DNA of 64,000 nt, taken from NCBI GenBank assembly GCA_036365145.1, contig JAEOAD010000001.1, positions 101,157,501-101,221,500 of the forward strand, given 5' to 3'. The position numbers and the translations under genes are program-made. Each line of letters opens with the position of its first letter. Position 1 is the stretch's first letter. Under the pieces are notes generated by a model. The model saw only the letters and a program-made list of their open reading frames with translations. It searched no databases and had not been told where the DNA came from. Origin of the DNA: Orientallactaga sibirica. Taxonomy: Eukaryota; Chordata; Mammalia; Rodentia; Dipodidae. Shown here piece by piece: positions 35,641 through 46,562 of this stretch.

Positions 35641-37725
35641 TAAAGTTCTCAGTGAGCTCACCCAATCACAGAAAGATAATCGTCTCATGGTCTCACTCAT
35701 TTGTGGCTCCTAACCTGAATCTGCCTGAGATGTTCTCATACCTGATAAGCATCTTGAGGACAGGACAATTGGGAGGGTGTGTTGGGGTCCCCCCTAGGGC
35801 CAGCCCAGGAGGGACGGCAGGGTCTCTGCCAAGTTGGGGGTGAGAGGCATGGAGTCACAACACAGACTCCGGGAGTTGGGTGGAAGCAGCAGAGGGCGAG
35901 CTGCGACAAACTCATTTATTCAAGGAACTGTAGGAGGTTTCAGGGGTTTGGCAGGCCAATCATTATATGGAGTGATCCCCTTTTTGTGACCAATGACAGC
36001 CTGTCTCCAGACAGATCATCTCACAGCAGGTTTCTCACAAGCATGGGACTGTAGGTGTTGTCATGCCAGGCCTGTGCAGGATGCCATGTTCACAGAAGCC
36101 ACTTCCCAGTTTCTTCTGACATGTGGCCTGGCTAGGGCCAGAGCTGTATTATGCCATACATATCCTCCTTTTTGTTTTTATTATTGGTGACCCTGGGAGG
36201 CATGGTTCTTTGCCAAGCCATTGTTAAACCCAGGCCCCAAGGGATCATCACATGTGACGGTGCCTGTCTTAGGTTGCCCCATCTCATGGAGTTTTACCTG
36301 TCATCGACTACCCGCCATCCTACTGAGAAAACCTGAGGGCTGTGGCCTGGTTTCTTTTAGCATGTGGTCTGGCTAGGGCCAGTCCTGCATTGTTCCATAC
36401 AAGGGTGGGATGGGACAGGAGAGTAAGGGTAGAGAGGGGACCCAAATGGAAATGCTATCATAAAATCCTATATCCTGAAAGACTGGCTAAAAGAGCCCTT
36501 GGAGGGAACACCTGAACCACAGGGCCCCGGAGAGGACATCATGAAGACTAACCTTAATCTTTTCCTGTTTCTCTCTCTTTCTCTCCCTCTTCTCTCTTTT
36601 CTCTCATTCTCTTTTATATTACCTATCTTTTTCTTCCTTCTTCATCCTTGGCACTGACCTGTAACTCCCAGTCCCAGCATGTGGTTAACTTCCACAATGA
36701 GCTGTTGATCCGAGAGACCTACAAGCTTTTCCAAAAGAAGACAGATTTCTGTCAGAGCTCTTGATGACCCACCAAAGGTTAATGGTAAGACCCTACTGCC
36801 AAAGACACCATATGCTGTTGGGACAGAACATGGAGTGACCTGGCTTGAATCTGGAAGAGGGTCAGACCCCAGACAGTTAGCTTGTCTAGTGCCAGAGGGT
36901 GCTACATGAGTGATTGGGGGAAAAAGACCAACGGCTGTCCAAGGAACTCATAGTGTAAGCTACTCAGCAGTAAACAACCTGACATGATGCTCAAACAAGT
37001 GCAATAGTGGCACACAGCCATGGTGGGTAACCAACTGCTCTTGATTTGGTTAACAGATCCACTCAGTGGAATGGAACTTGTAGCTAGAATTGAGAAACAA
37101 GTCAAAACAGTATCCAAAAAATGAGCCTGTACTCCAATATCAAGCTTCCACCAATCGTGGGCTATAAGAGGGCCTACACATATAAAATTCTCTCTAAAAT
37201 AATAATGGCCATCCCATCTATCTGGTGCTGACTTCTCTCTCTGCTGGATAATTTCCTTCTCTTTTTCACCAGGGTCCCAGCTGAAACCATAGAGTAAAGG
37301 GGGAAGTGGGCAAGAGTGCAGCTTTCTCAGTGAACCTGACACCAGAACAAGGCTGAAGGAGATAGACACAGAGAATACTCAACTCCTACTAAACCAGATA
37401 TCCAGAGACACAGAGGCTCCCAAGACTTTATCACTGACATAGAACTAAAATGAACCGAAAATAACTCAGGGAAATTTGTGGAAGAGGGGACAGAAAGATT
37501 GTTAGAGGCACAAGTTGGGTCATTATGCACAGATATTGCCTCTCCCCCATAACTGATGACTACCCCCCACAATTCACAACCCACATTCCCCAATGAGGAG
37601 AGTCCCTTCAGAGAGGGGAGGGCAGGGAAGAGGCTATTGAAGGCACCAACATGAATGTATTCACATTATGAGAATAACTAATAAAATAAATAATAAATTT
37701 AAAAAAATAAATAATAAAATTGTTT
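35641..37725 (+). mobile_element. L1 3' end (young rodent L1), split by an ERVK-like LTR
   Basis: 35641-35779 carries the end of ORF2/3' UTR signature (tctcatggtctcactcattt). After the LTR the 3' UTR resumes: gaaagactggctaaaagagc, a polypyrimidine tract at 36556-36650, gaatctggaagagggtcaga, agtggcacacagccatggtg, cataactgatgactaccccc and an aataaataataaa tail. The second half aligns by eye with 61117-62032. Confidence 0.8.
35780..36401 (-). mobile_element. ERVK-like solo LTR, antisense
   Basis: 622 bp, plus-strand start tgttggggtcccccc and end tgttccataca. A perfect 6-bp target duplication, agggtg, lies at 35774-35779 and 36402-36407. The minus strand has a gaataaatgag signal near 35913-35923 and a TATA-like ccatataatg near 35966. 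A block of about 50 bp ending tatgccataca (about 36112-36161) is repeated at the plus-strand right end (36352-36401), so the U3 side contains an internal duplication. Inserted inside an L1 3' end. Confidence 0.88.
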
Positions 37726-37931
37726 TGACACAGAAAATTTTTACTAATAGAGGAGACTGAATGTTAGAGGGAGTGGATTCTTTGCTCTCAAATCTTGAAA
37801 CAGATTACATTTTTCTGTTATTACAGTGAGATGTGAGGCTATTAGTTAAAATGGAAAAACACTAATACCAGCATTAGATACTGATTCAATTCTTTTATCT
37901 CAAGGAAAAACTTGGCACTTTAATGACTAAG

Positions 37932-38255
37932 TGTGGTGGTTTGATTCAGGTGTCCCCCATAAACTTAGGTGTTCTGAATGTCTGTTCCCAGCTGATGGAG
38001 ATTCAAGAATTAATGCCTCCTGGAGGCCATGTATTGTTGGAGGCAGGCTTATGGGTATTATAGCCAGTTTCCCCTTTCCAGTGTTTGGCACATCTGATGT
38101 TGGCCAGGAGGTGATGTCCACCCTCTTCTCATGCCATCATTTTCCTCTGCCATAATGGAGCTTCCCCTTGAGTCTATAAGCCAAAATAAACCTTTTTCCC
38201 ACAAGCTGCTCTTGGTCAGGTGATTTCTGCCAGCAATGCGAACCTGACTGCAACA
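37932..38255 (+). mobile_element. MaLR (ORR1/MT-like) solo LTR
   Basis: 324-bp sense element: tgtggtggtttgattcaggt at the start, ccaaaataaacctttttccc with the polyadenylation signal, gaacctgactgcaaca at the end. Flanks ctaag (37927-37931) and ctaaa (38256-38260) match at 4 of 5 bases. Confidence 0.88.
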
Positions 38256-38317
38256 CTAAAATGTTCCTAACAAATGAACCAACTAAACTCTGCACTAACC
38301 TCTGAACCATCAAATCA

Positions 38318-38738
38318 TTATCGTTTTTTGTGTGTATGCTACACATGGGTATGGGTATGTATACATTTGTCTATATGTGGAAGCAAGATTGTCTTCCTCA
38401 ACAGTGTTTTCTTTTCTAATTGTTGATGCTTTCATACATTCATGCAATGTATTTTGTTCCCACTCTTCCCATTTACCCTCTCTTTTCCCTTTTCACCTCC
38501 CACTAAATTCCTTCTACCTTTTACTGAGGCTGGATCTCTCATTTGATCCCAGAGCTGGACAAGTCAACTAATCTAACTAGACAGCTTGCCCCAGATATTC
38601 ACTGTTACCACAACTGAGTACTGGGATTTATAAGCAATCTCCATCCCTACCTGACATTTATGTAAGTGCTAGAATAGGAACTCTAGTCCTCATGCTTTTG
38701 CAGCAAGTGCTTACTGACAGAACCATCTCCCTAGTTCC
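38318..38738 (-). mobile_element. B4 SINE, antisense, interrupted
   Basis: The right part (tgaggctggatctctcattt, ctcctcatgcttttgcagca-type sequence, acagaaccatctccctagtt) is antisense B4. A pyrimidine-rich block at about 38400-38515 (ttgttcccactcttcccatt) resembles an antisense L1 3' end dropped into it. Confidence 0.6.
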
Positions 38739-38827
38739 AATAATATTTTAATTATGAAATTCATCTGGTGAATGGAAAAAGTTACTGAATAAGCATGCAC
38801 AAGTTATAAGTAGAAACAAGAGAAGAG

Positions 38828-38903
38828 GGGCTGCCTCAGGGTTAAAAGTATTTGCTTTGCCAAACCTGGTTCAATTACCCAGACATCCACACAAAGCAGG
38901 AAT

Positions 38904-38959
<56 letters not shown>

Positions 38960-38962
38960 ATT
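38828..38962 (+). mobile_element. Decayed t-SINE with CA/GA tail
   Basis: Body tgcctcagggttaaaagtat and cctggttcaattacccagac, then (CA)n at about 38906-38921 and (GA)n at about 38922-38956. Confidence 0.6.
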
Positions 38963-39085
38963 TTTTAAATGTAAATAATTAAAATATGAAATCTTTAATA
39001 AATCAGTAAGTTTATACAATTAGCACTTTTCTTTCATGTTATGTCAATATATTTATTCACTCATTAATTAAATATTATTTTATCA

Positions 39086-39308
39086 AGGGCTAGAGAGAAT
39101 GCTTAGTGGTTAAAATACTTGCCTGTGAAGCCTAAGGACCCAGATTCTATTCCTCAGAACCCACAAAAGCCAGATGAACAAGGGAGTGTATGTGTCTGGA
39201 GTTCTTTTACAGTGGCTAAAGGCCCTAGCACACCCATACTCTCTCTATATCTGCCTCCTCTTCTTCCCTCTCTCCCTCTCTCTAAAATAAATAAATATTA
39301 AAAATAAT
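39086..39308 (+). mobile_element. t-SINE A
   Basis: Head gggctagagagaatgcttag, ccagattctattcctcagaa, CT tract and (aaat)n tail. The 9-bp attttatca at 39077-39085 and 39309-39317 is a likely target duplication. Confidence 0.85.
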
Positions 39309-39319
39309 ATTTTATCAGA

Positions 39320-39697
39320 ATTTATATGTTGGATACTGCATTTCTCCTAAAAGAGAAAAGTTAAAACATGTTGTTCCTATCATCAGAAACCTTAGAACTG
39401 TGTAAGTACCATAAAATTACAGATTAAAAAACAATATAATAAAAATAAATTATTTAAAGGTTGATTATTTCATCTTCAGTGGAAAGAATGAGGAAGAAAA
39501 AGAAAGGACAGTGGTTAAGGAAAAGTATTTCTGGAAGAGGTGAAGTAGGTTATATTTGACTCTGGTCTTAAAATCTCATTGAGCTTTCTGGAAAAAGAAA
39601 TAGAAATAAGCATCCAGAAAGAGGGAGCAACACATGCACAACATAGAGTTTCATGTGATATGACGCATTGGCTGAAAATTTTAATGAAATAAAAATT
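39320..39697. other. No recognised feature
   Basis: AT-rich unique-looking sequence. Confidence 0.4.
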
Positions 39698-39818
39698 ACA
39701 TCCCAGCACTTGGGAAGTAGAAGTAGGAGGATCACCATGAGTTTGAGGCCACCCTGAGACTACATAGTGAATTGCAGGTAAGCCTGAGCTAGAGTGAAAC
39801 CCTACCTTGGAAAAAAAA
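39698..39818 (+). mobile_element. B1 SINE, sense, 5'-truncated
   Basis: tcccagcacttgggaagtag, ggaggatcaccatgagtttg, gagctagagtgaaaccctac and an A tail. Confidence 0.85.
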
Positions 39819-39979
39819 AGTACACCAATGAAAATGATGCCAACTATAGAAAGCCAGGAGAAGAAAGGGACTGCCAACCTAGGGGTTTGAGCTTAGTTCT
39901 GCTACAGTTAAAAACCTAATGTGTACATTACTGTGTGCAATGATTATTTCCCAATAAAAAGTATATCAAATTATACTAA

Positions 39980-40198
39980 TTTTTTCGCGAGAGAGAGAGA
40001 GTGGGAGAGAAAGAGAATTGACATGCCAGGCCCTCAGCCTCTGCAATTGCATTCCAGATGCTTGTGCCACCAAGTGGGCATGTGTGGCCTTGCTCTTGCC
40101 TCACCTTTGTCTGGCTAACGTGGGATCTGGAGAGTTGATCATGGGTCCTCGGGCTTTTCAGACAAGCACTTTAACCACTAAGCCATCTCTCTAGCCCC
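39980..40198 (-). mobile_element. t-SINE, antisense
   Basis: (GA)n start, catgccaggccctcagcctc, gtgggatctggagagttgat, and taaccactaagccatctctc at the head end. Confidence 0.88.
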
Positions 40199-40985
40199 TA
40201 AAATGTATTTAAGGTGAAGGTATAATTGATTGCATGTTGATTTTAGTGATATCATATGAAAACTGCAAATGATGGATGGAAATGGGCAAGGCTAGATGTG
40301 GAGAGACTAGCTGGCAAGCAATAGAGGATGGAAAGTGATCTGCTGGAAGGAGGACAGAGTGGTCCTATGAGGAAGGCAAGACATTTAGAATGTAAAGTTG
40401 ATGATTTGATGAACAGTTAGATGCAGCAGTTGAGAAAGAGTGAGATGGTAAAGAAGTTTCTGGCATTAATGGCTAAGGAGGATATAATATTCTGAGACAA
40501 AAATACAGGACAAGACATTTTGAGAAAGTTGATGGGTTTAGTGGAATGTGTTCAGTGTAAGGAGCCTGCAGGAGTTTCCATGGAAGGTGAGTAGTGGCAC
40601 TTAGAAATGTCTAGTAGAATTTCTGTGTAGAGCACAAACCCACCAAGGTAGATTGTGATTCACATAAGAATAAAAGTAGAGGAGCCTGCCAGGTAAAGTG
40701 AGGTGAGAAAAGGTCAAGGAAGGACAAATTAAAAAGAGCAAAGGGGAGAAAGAGTGCTGGGAATGGAGGAGAGGCAACAAAGCAATTAAATTCTACATTA
40801 ATTCCTGTGTGCACCATCAGATCATGAAGTTTTCAAAGATTTATTTGAAGGCAGAATGAGGTATTAATCTCTTCTGATTGAAATCTGATATTTCTCTGGA
40901 ACTGTACTCCACACTGACCATATAATTTACAAAGGAGTAAACGGAGAAATGAGTTAAGGATGACTGTTTTATTAGTACCCTGCTA
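40199..40985. other. No recognised feature
   Basis: A purine-rich segment (40260-40560) resembles some old mammalian LTR or interspersed repeat, but I could not name it. No gene recognised. Confidence 0.35.
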
Positions 40986-40987
40986 CT

Positions 40988-41545
40988 TTTTTTTTTTCTT
41001 TTTAAATTATTTTTATTTATTGTAGGTTTTCTTCTGTTTTTGTTTTTATTAAGAACATACTTTGTATGGATACATCATGTGTTGGTACCATCTTTTCTCT
41101 CCTCCCTGCCCCTATTCTGCAGGGGCTGCTCCTCAGTGGGGTTGCTGATATTCCTCATGGGGTTGTGGGTTATGTGTTGTGAGAACAGCAGTCAGTTATT
41201 GGGGAGAGGCAACACCTCTGGGCTTGATGTCCCAGCCTGTGGCTCTTACAATCTTTCTGTCCAATCTTCCACAAAATTTCTTAAGTCTTGGCAGGTGTGT
41301 TTTAAATCTACTTCAGTGATCAGCTCTTAGGATCTCTGGATTTCTGCCGTGGTATGTGTTGAGTATCCTCAGTATCTGTCTCCTTCACCTTTGCAGTGAT
41401 TGTCAGGTTCACCATGGAAGCAGCACTCTTGCTTCTCTCCCCAATTCCTCTGCCCCCTTTTTAATGACACAAATCCCACTAGCACTCCTCCTAATCTCCA
41501 CTTTATGTAAGCTTTTGGTCTCAGGGCAAAGCTCAAGTATTGGGC
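40988..41545 (-). mobile_element. L1 3' UTR, antisense
   Basis: Begins with a T run (the A tail), then pyrimidine-rich DNA and ctgtggctcttacaatcttt, ccaatcttccacaaaatttc, tcagtatctgtctccttcac, and ccatggaagcagcactcttg: the reverse complement of the block order at 37300-37500. Confidence 0.7.
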
Positions 41546-41609
41546 CCCATTAGTCACTCACAAAAGCTTCTCAGGCAAATGGTTACAGAATGAACATTTA
41601 TGATCCTGA

Positions 41610-41955
41610 CATCCATAAGTTAGAGACTTAACACCAAAGGTGGTGTATTTGGAGATTGGGCTCATTAGGAGGTAATTAGGTTGAGGTGAAGTCATAAACA
41701 TGGAATACAAATTAGTTATATAGAAAAGATACCAGAGAGCTTTCTCTGTCTTTTCTTGTACTCATAAATGGCAGTTGTGTGAGCATACAGAGATATGGCT
41801 GCTGCCTACAAGCCAAGAGAAGAGGCCTCAGAATGAAGTCTGCTTTACTGTCCCTAGAGTCTTCACAGCCTCTAGAACTATGAGAAATAAATATTCAGTG
41901 TTTCAGTACTAGGTATCTGGGATCTTCGTTTTCTATGGCAACCAGAGCAGATAAA
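41610..41955 (+). mobile_element. MST-like MaLR LTR
   Basis: ctcattaggaggtaattagg, tgaggtgaagtcataaacat, gagatatggctgctgcctac and gcctctagaactatgagaaa followed by taaatattc are the recognisable blocks of MSTA/MSTB-type LTRs. An older MaLR layer than the ORR1/MT-like copies. Confidence 0.75.
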
Positions 41956-41989
41956 CTGGCACCAAATGTCAAATGATGTCAATATAATG

Positions 41990-43640
41990 TAAGCTTTGTG
42001 CGACAGACCTAAAGGTGACATTCTACTCCATGAGCAATGACTATGGGCTACTCCTCTAAGACCCAGAATAAGACAAGGGTGAGCACTCTTGCCACTCTTA
42101 TTCAATATACACGAAACCTGACCAAGAGCAATAAGATGAGAGAAAGATATAAAAGGGATGCATATAGAAAAGGAAGGAGCCAAATTATGCCCATGTGCAG
42201 ATGACATGATTCTATAGCTAACAGCTCCTATGGAAACCAACATAAAAATTAGATCTAATTAACACTTTCAGCAATTTAGCAAGATGCAAAATCAACACAT
42301 AAAAATCAATAGCTTTAATATATAACAATAATGAACTTTCTGAGAAAAAGTATCTGATTCACATAGCTCCAGGAAAATGAAGTACCTGGGAATAAACCTA
42401 ATAAACCTATTCAAGGAGATATAAAACTTCTATGATTAAAACTTTAAAACTCTGTAAAAAAAATTAAGAACAGAGTAGATGATGAAAAGACCTTCCATGC
42501 TCCTGGTTTGACAAAGGAAACTACTTCAAGATATGCGCATAGGCAAGAACATTCTGAAAAATACTCCATTGGCACAGGAAATTACTCTAATAATTGATAA
42601 ATAGGGTAAATAAATAAATAGGACAAATAGGAAATTCAACTTTTCTGCATGGCAAAGGAAGTTATCAACAGTATGAAAAGCCATCCTATTGAGTGGGATA
42701 AAAATTTATAAGCTGTACCTCAGATAGGGGATTCTTATGTCCCATATATAAAGAACTGCAAAAGATAAACATCATTTTTTCAATAAATAAGTGGTGTTTA
42801 AAGTTGGAAAACCACTCTCAAAAGAAGAAATACAAATAGCTAATGAATAGTATAAAAGTAAGGCACTATCTTTAGCAATCAGGGACATCAAATTAAAACT
42901 ACTTTGAGATCCCATCTGACCCAGTCATTACTTATCATTATTGTTATTACGATAAATAATGCCAACAAAGACATAGCTGCAGTTACCTTCTCTGACCAAA
43001 AGCAGCTGATGGAAGGAAAGTTGTTTATTTTGGCTTACTATCTCAAAGGGCATCTCCATGGCAGGAAAAATATGGCATGAGCAGAGGCTGTACATCACCT
43101 CTGCCACAGCACATGAAATATGAAGATTGAGCCAAGGGGAAGCTGGCTTAACAGCCATCAGCCTGCCCCCAACAACATACTTCCTCCTGCCAGGCTTCAG
43201 CGCCCAAATTGCCACCAGCTAGTCCCCTAGCATTCAGAACACATGAATTTATAAGGATCAACTAATTCAAACCACCACAAATGTCAAGAAAGAGAAACCA
43301 TATTTACTATTGGTGGGAGTGTAAACAAATGTAGACACTATGGAAGTCAACATAAAAGTTTTCCAAAAGTTAAAACTAAAACATATATACATCTGACATA
43401 CCTATACCACACCTGAGTATACACTCAAGGACTCTAAGTCAACATACCACAAAATACTTCACACATCCATGTGTATTGCTGCATTTTTCATAATTAAGAC
43501 ATGGAACAGGGCAAGATGCCCATCAACAGATGAATTTATTATGAAAATGCTATACACACAATAGAATTTTGTTTAGCCATAAAGAAAAATGAAATCATTT
43601 GTAGGATAGGGAATCAAACTTGAAATAATTATGTTATAAA
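41990..43640 (+). mobile_element. L1 ORF2 remnant and 3' end, interrupted by an LTR
   Basis: cagaataagacaagggtgag and the block tgtgcagatgacatgattct (about 42194-42213) mark the reverse-transcriptase region; the codons tgc gca gat gac atg give the ADD core of the active-site motif. Downstream come ggaataaacctaataaacct, gcatggcaaaggaagttatc, gagatcccatctgacccagt and, beyond the LTR, gatgcccatcaacagatgaa. Stops and indels throughout; a 5'-truncated, dead L1. Confidence 0.8.
42975..43279 (-). mobile_element. MaLR (ORR1/MT-like) LTR inside L1
   Basis: ctgcagttaccttctctgac at the start, ggaaagttgtttattttggc around the polyadenylation signal, ttcaaaccaccaca at the end. The L1 sequence resumes directly on either side. 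No clean target duplication is visible. Confidence 0.78.
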
Positions 43641-43855
43641 ATAACATCCCACAATATATTCTAACATGCATTTAAACATGCATATACATGCATACTACAC
43701 ACACATACATATATAAAAATGTATGCAAACTGTACATATGCATGGAGTGTCATTTTGATGTTTCCATACACACATTCATTAAAGTATATAGTAAAATGTT
43801 GTTAGCTGTTATCACAGTGTTCAGTAGCTCACCAGAACATCCACTCTTTTGCACT

Positions 43856-44060
43856 TACTTGCAAAACCTGATGGCCAGGTTTTGATTCCATGATACCCAT
43901 GTAAAGCCAGAGACACAAAGTAGCAAATGCAACTGAAGTACACTAGCCTTGGCAGAAGGCCCTGGCACACCCATATCCACTCTCTGTCTCCTCTTGCTGT
44001 CTCTCCCTCTCTACCTCCCCTCTCTCTCTCTCAAATAAATAAATAACTAAAGAAAGACAA
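43856..44060 (+). mobile_element. t-SINE A, headless
   Basis: cttgcaaaacctgatggcca, tttgattccatgatacccat, ggccctggcacacccatatc, CT tract and (aaat)n tail. The 5' head is missing. Confidence 0.78.
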
Positions 44061-44539
44061 TATTTTAATAAAGAAGTCAGTGTCCAAATGTAAACATAAT
44101 CAGTGTGAGTGGGAAATACCATATATGGAGTATGAGTTCATGTAATTCTCATTTCAAACCACACTCACAGGATAAACTAGAATGTGTGTGGGGGCAGGGA
44201 GAGAGAATATACCTACTTAAATCCTGAGAGGACTGCTTGCTCCTGACATGGCATGTGTGCAGAAGGAACAAGAGACAGAAACAGGGTACTTTCCCCTGCC
44301 AGCAGTAGAAACACAAATGATGATACTCTGATATTTTTTCCCTATCCAAAATTGAACTTTTTCAAAACAATACAACAGAATTCTTTAGGTCAATTTATGT
44401 CGATTTTGTAATTTCCTCAAATAAAACTCCCTTTTTCTACTCAGGAAGAAAAGCTTGTTGTATTGACATAACTAGGGAAGGATTATGGTCTATACTATGG
44501 AGTTTTTCTAAGTCATTTCTCTTTTTTTGTATAAAACAC
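44061..44539. other. No recognised feature
   Basis: Unique-looking sequence. Confidence 0.4.
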
Positions 44540-45120
44540 TATTTAAAAAATTTACATAATCCCACCATCCTCCTTGGCCCCCTCCATCCATACCCCTCCT
44601 CTGCCACTAAATGCCCTCTTTTTTTCCTTCTATTCCATCTCCTCTTATTTTTGCTGTTGTTGTTTCAAGGTAGGGTCTCAACTCCAACTCAGGCTGACCT
44701 GTATTTCACTATGTAGTCTGAGGCTAGCCTCAAACTCATGGAGATCCTCCTACCTCTGCCTCCTGAGTGCTGGGATGAAAGGCGTTGGTCATCATACCCG
44801 ACTCTCCCTCTTTCTTATATTCTGATGTTCTTTGTTTCCCCTCCTCCATCATCCATGACAACCTGTTGATGGGCCCAATATTATATGGATCCTGTGCAGG
44901 TAATGACAGCTAATGTGAGGTCATGAATGCAATGGCCACTGTGTACCTGGAATAACATGCTCCTAAGCATTCCTCCTCATCTTTTGGCTCTTACATTCTT
45001 TCAGTCACCTCTTCTGCTGTAGTCCTTGAGTCTTTGGAGGGTGTGATAGAGATATCTCACTGTCCACTGTCACTTCTCCTAACACTCACTCTCTTATAGT
45101 CACCACCACCTAGAAAGAGA
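44540..45120 (-). mobile_element. L1 3' UTR, antisense, with B1 insertion
   Basis: Before the B1: ccaccatcctccttggcccc. After it: atgacaacctgttgatgggc, tgcaggtaatgacagctaat, ttggctcttacattctttca and agtctttggagggtgtgata, an antisense rodent L1 3' UTR. Confidence 0.65.
44651..44801 (-). mobile_element. B1 SINE, antisense
   Basis: caaggtagggtctcaactcc, gcctcaaactcatggagatc, ctcctacctctgcctcctga. Inserted in the antisense L1 3' UTR. Confidence 0.88.
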
Positions 45121-45239
45121 AACATCTCTTGAAATGGGGCTTTTAGAGTGCAGGAAAAGTGTATGAACTCCAAACCGTTGGCTTTTGTCTATTTTTAACA
45201 AAGAATTGAAATAAATAAATTTAAATAAATAAACCTGAG

Positions 45240-45431
45240 AAGGATACACTATGAATCATTACATTTATTCAGAGGAGTTTATAAATCCAGGGAAGGGGTA
45301 GGAATGGAAATATGCACTCACGTGGAGGAAAGGCCTCGGAACGCATGCAGGATGCTAAGCATGAAAGTGGAGAGAAATGTGAAAGATTTTTTCAGGGAAA
45401 TTGAAAAGGGGCCAGAGCTTAAAGGAACACG

Positions 45432-45479
<48 letters not shown>

Positions 45480-45875
45480 GGAAGTAGAACAGAAGAATGT
45501 AAGACTTTAGCCTTCACATTAAGAGAAAAAAAAGCTAAGAAGTTAGTTGATAAGATCCCCTTGCCTATCCCAGCTCAGCATGAGGTAGGGGAGGACTTAC
45601 CTGAGGACAGACCTGGAAGTTCAGGCAACAGGAGAGATGCATAGCCAAGAAGGCCTTTCCCACTCAGTAAGCAACTCTTATAGCTTATTGTTGTGAGCTT
45701 CACCCTCAGGCTTAGGTGAGTTCTGAGAGAGCTGATTGGTCTGGACTCAAGAGGCTGGCTCAGGAAGAGGTCAGTACACGAGAGTAGGGGTCGCTGTCAT
45801 TAAAAGATGATACTAGACTGAATCAAATGCTGAATTCTTTCTGGGCTCATCCCTAGCTGACCATCTGAATATAAA
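45240..45875 (-). mobile_element. Candidate ERV LTR, antisense, with CA repeat
   Basis: Minus strand shows aataaatgtaatg near 45260. The blocks acctggaagttcagg, aagaaggcctttcccactca and gagctgattggtctggactc are shared with the LTR-like sequence at 58395-58885. Ends not defined; a (CA)n tract has expanded inside it. Confidence 0.55.
45434..45476 (+). repeat. (CA)n microsatellite
   Basis: About 20 uninterrupted CA units inside the candidate LTR. Confidence 0.95.
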
Positions 45876-46048
45876 GCTACCTGGCTAATTCTCTCTTACT
45901 ATAACCAAAAGTGAAAGCAGCACTAATAGATGGACACAAACATAAATAGTTAGAGGGAAATTTGGTGGGCATGATATATGATAACTATAATGTAGCTAAA
46001 CAACAGTTATAGCTTACCCCCTAGAGTTTATGACCTTTCCAGTCATAG

Positions 46049-46126
46049 GTTTTTATTTTATTTTATTTTATTTTATTTTATTTTATTTTATTTTATTTTA
46101 TTTTATTTTATTTTATTTTATTTTAT
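46049..46126 (+). repeat. (TTTTA)n microsatellite, expanded SINE tail
   Basis: About fifteen clean TTTTA units directly abut the T-rich end of an antisense t-SINE B, so they represent expansion of the tail (TAAAA on the minus strand). Confidence 0.92.
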
Positions 46127-46380
46127 TGGAGAGAGACACAGAGAGAGAGAGAGAGAGAGAGAGGAAGACAGATAGAGATGGGCGCGCCAGCAGCCTCTCA
46201 GCTACTGCAAACGAAATCCAGATGCATGTGCCCCCTTGTGGTCAAGTGCGGCTTTGCACCCTTGTGTCACTTTGCATCTGGCTAAACGTGGGACCTGGAG
46301 ATTGGAATCCCTGGCGATTGGAACCGGCATTCTTAGGCTTAGGAGGCAGGCGCCTTAACCACTAAGCCATCTCTCCAGCC
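46127..46380 (-). mobile_element. t-SINE B, antisense, with duplicated B-box block
   Basis: (GA)n, agatgggcgcgccagcagcc, cccccttgtggtcaagtgcg, and two tandem antisense B-box blocks (ggagattggaatccctgg, then cgattggaaccggc), ending aaccactaagccatctctcc. CpG-rich, so relatively young. The left flank ccagtcatagg and right flank cagccatagg are a worn target duplication. Confidence 0.9.
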
Positions 46381-46392
46381 CAGCCATAGGTT

Positions 46393-46550
46393 GTTTTTTT
46401 TTTTGGTTTTGTGAGGTAGGGTCTCACTCTGGTCCAGGCTGACCTGGAATTCATTATGTAGTCTCAGGGTGGCCTTGAACTCTCGGCGATCCTCCTACCT
46501 CTGCCTCCCGAGTGCTGGGATTAAAGGCATGCGCCACCACGCCCGGTGAT
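46393..46550 (-). mobile_element. B1 SINE, antisense
   Basis: Near-consensus antisense B1 (gtagggtctcactctggtcc to gggattaaaggcatgcgcca). A perfect 12-bp target duplication, cagccataggtt, lies at 46381-46392 and 46551-46562, reusing the flank of the preceding SINE. Confidence 0.92.
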
Positions 46551-46562
46551 CAGCCATAGGTT

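Noticed and set aside
36902..37369. Open frame of 155 codons on the minus strand
   Set aside because: It runs antisense through the L1 3' UTR and its neighbour frames are similarly open; no domain or signal, and a related L1 tail at 61 kb has only fragments of it.
39515..39877. Open frame of 120 codons on the minus strand
   Set aside because: Passes antisense through a B1 SINE; the apparent motifs are the B1 translation.
41878..42243. Open frame of 121 codons on the minus strand
   Set aside because: Antisense across the boundary of an MST-like LTR and L1 ORF2; no recognisable family.
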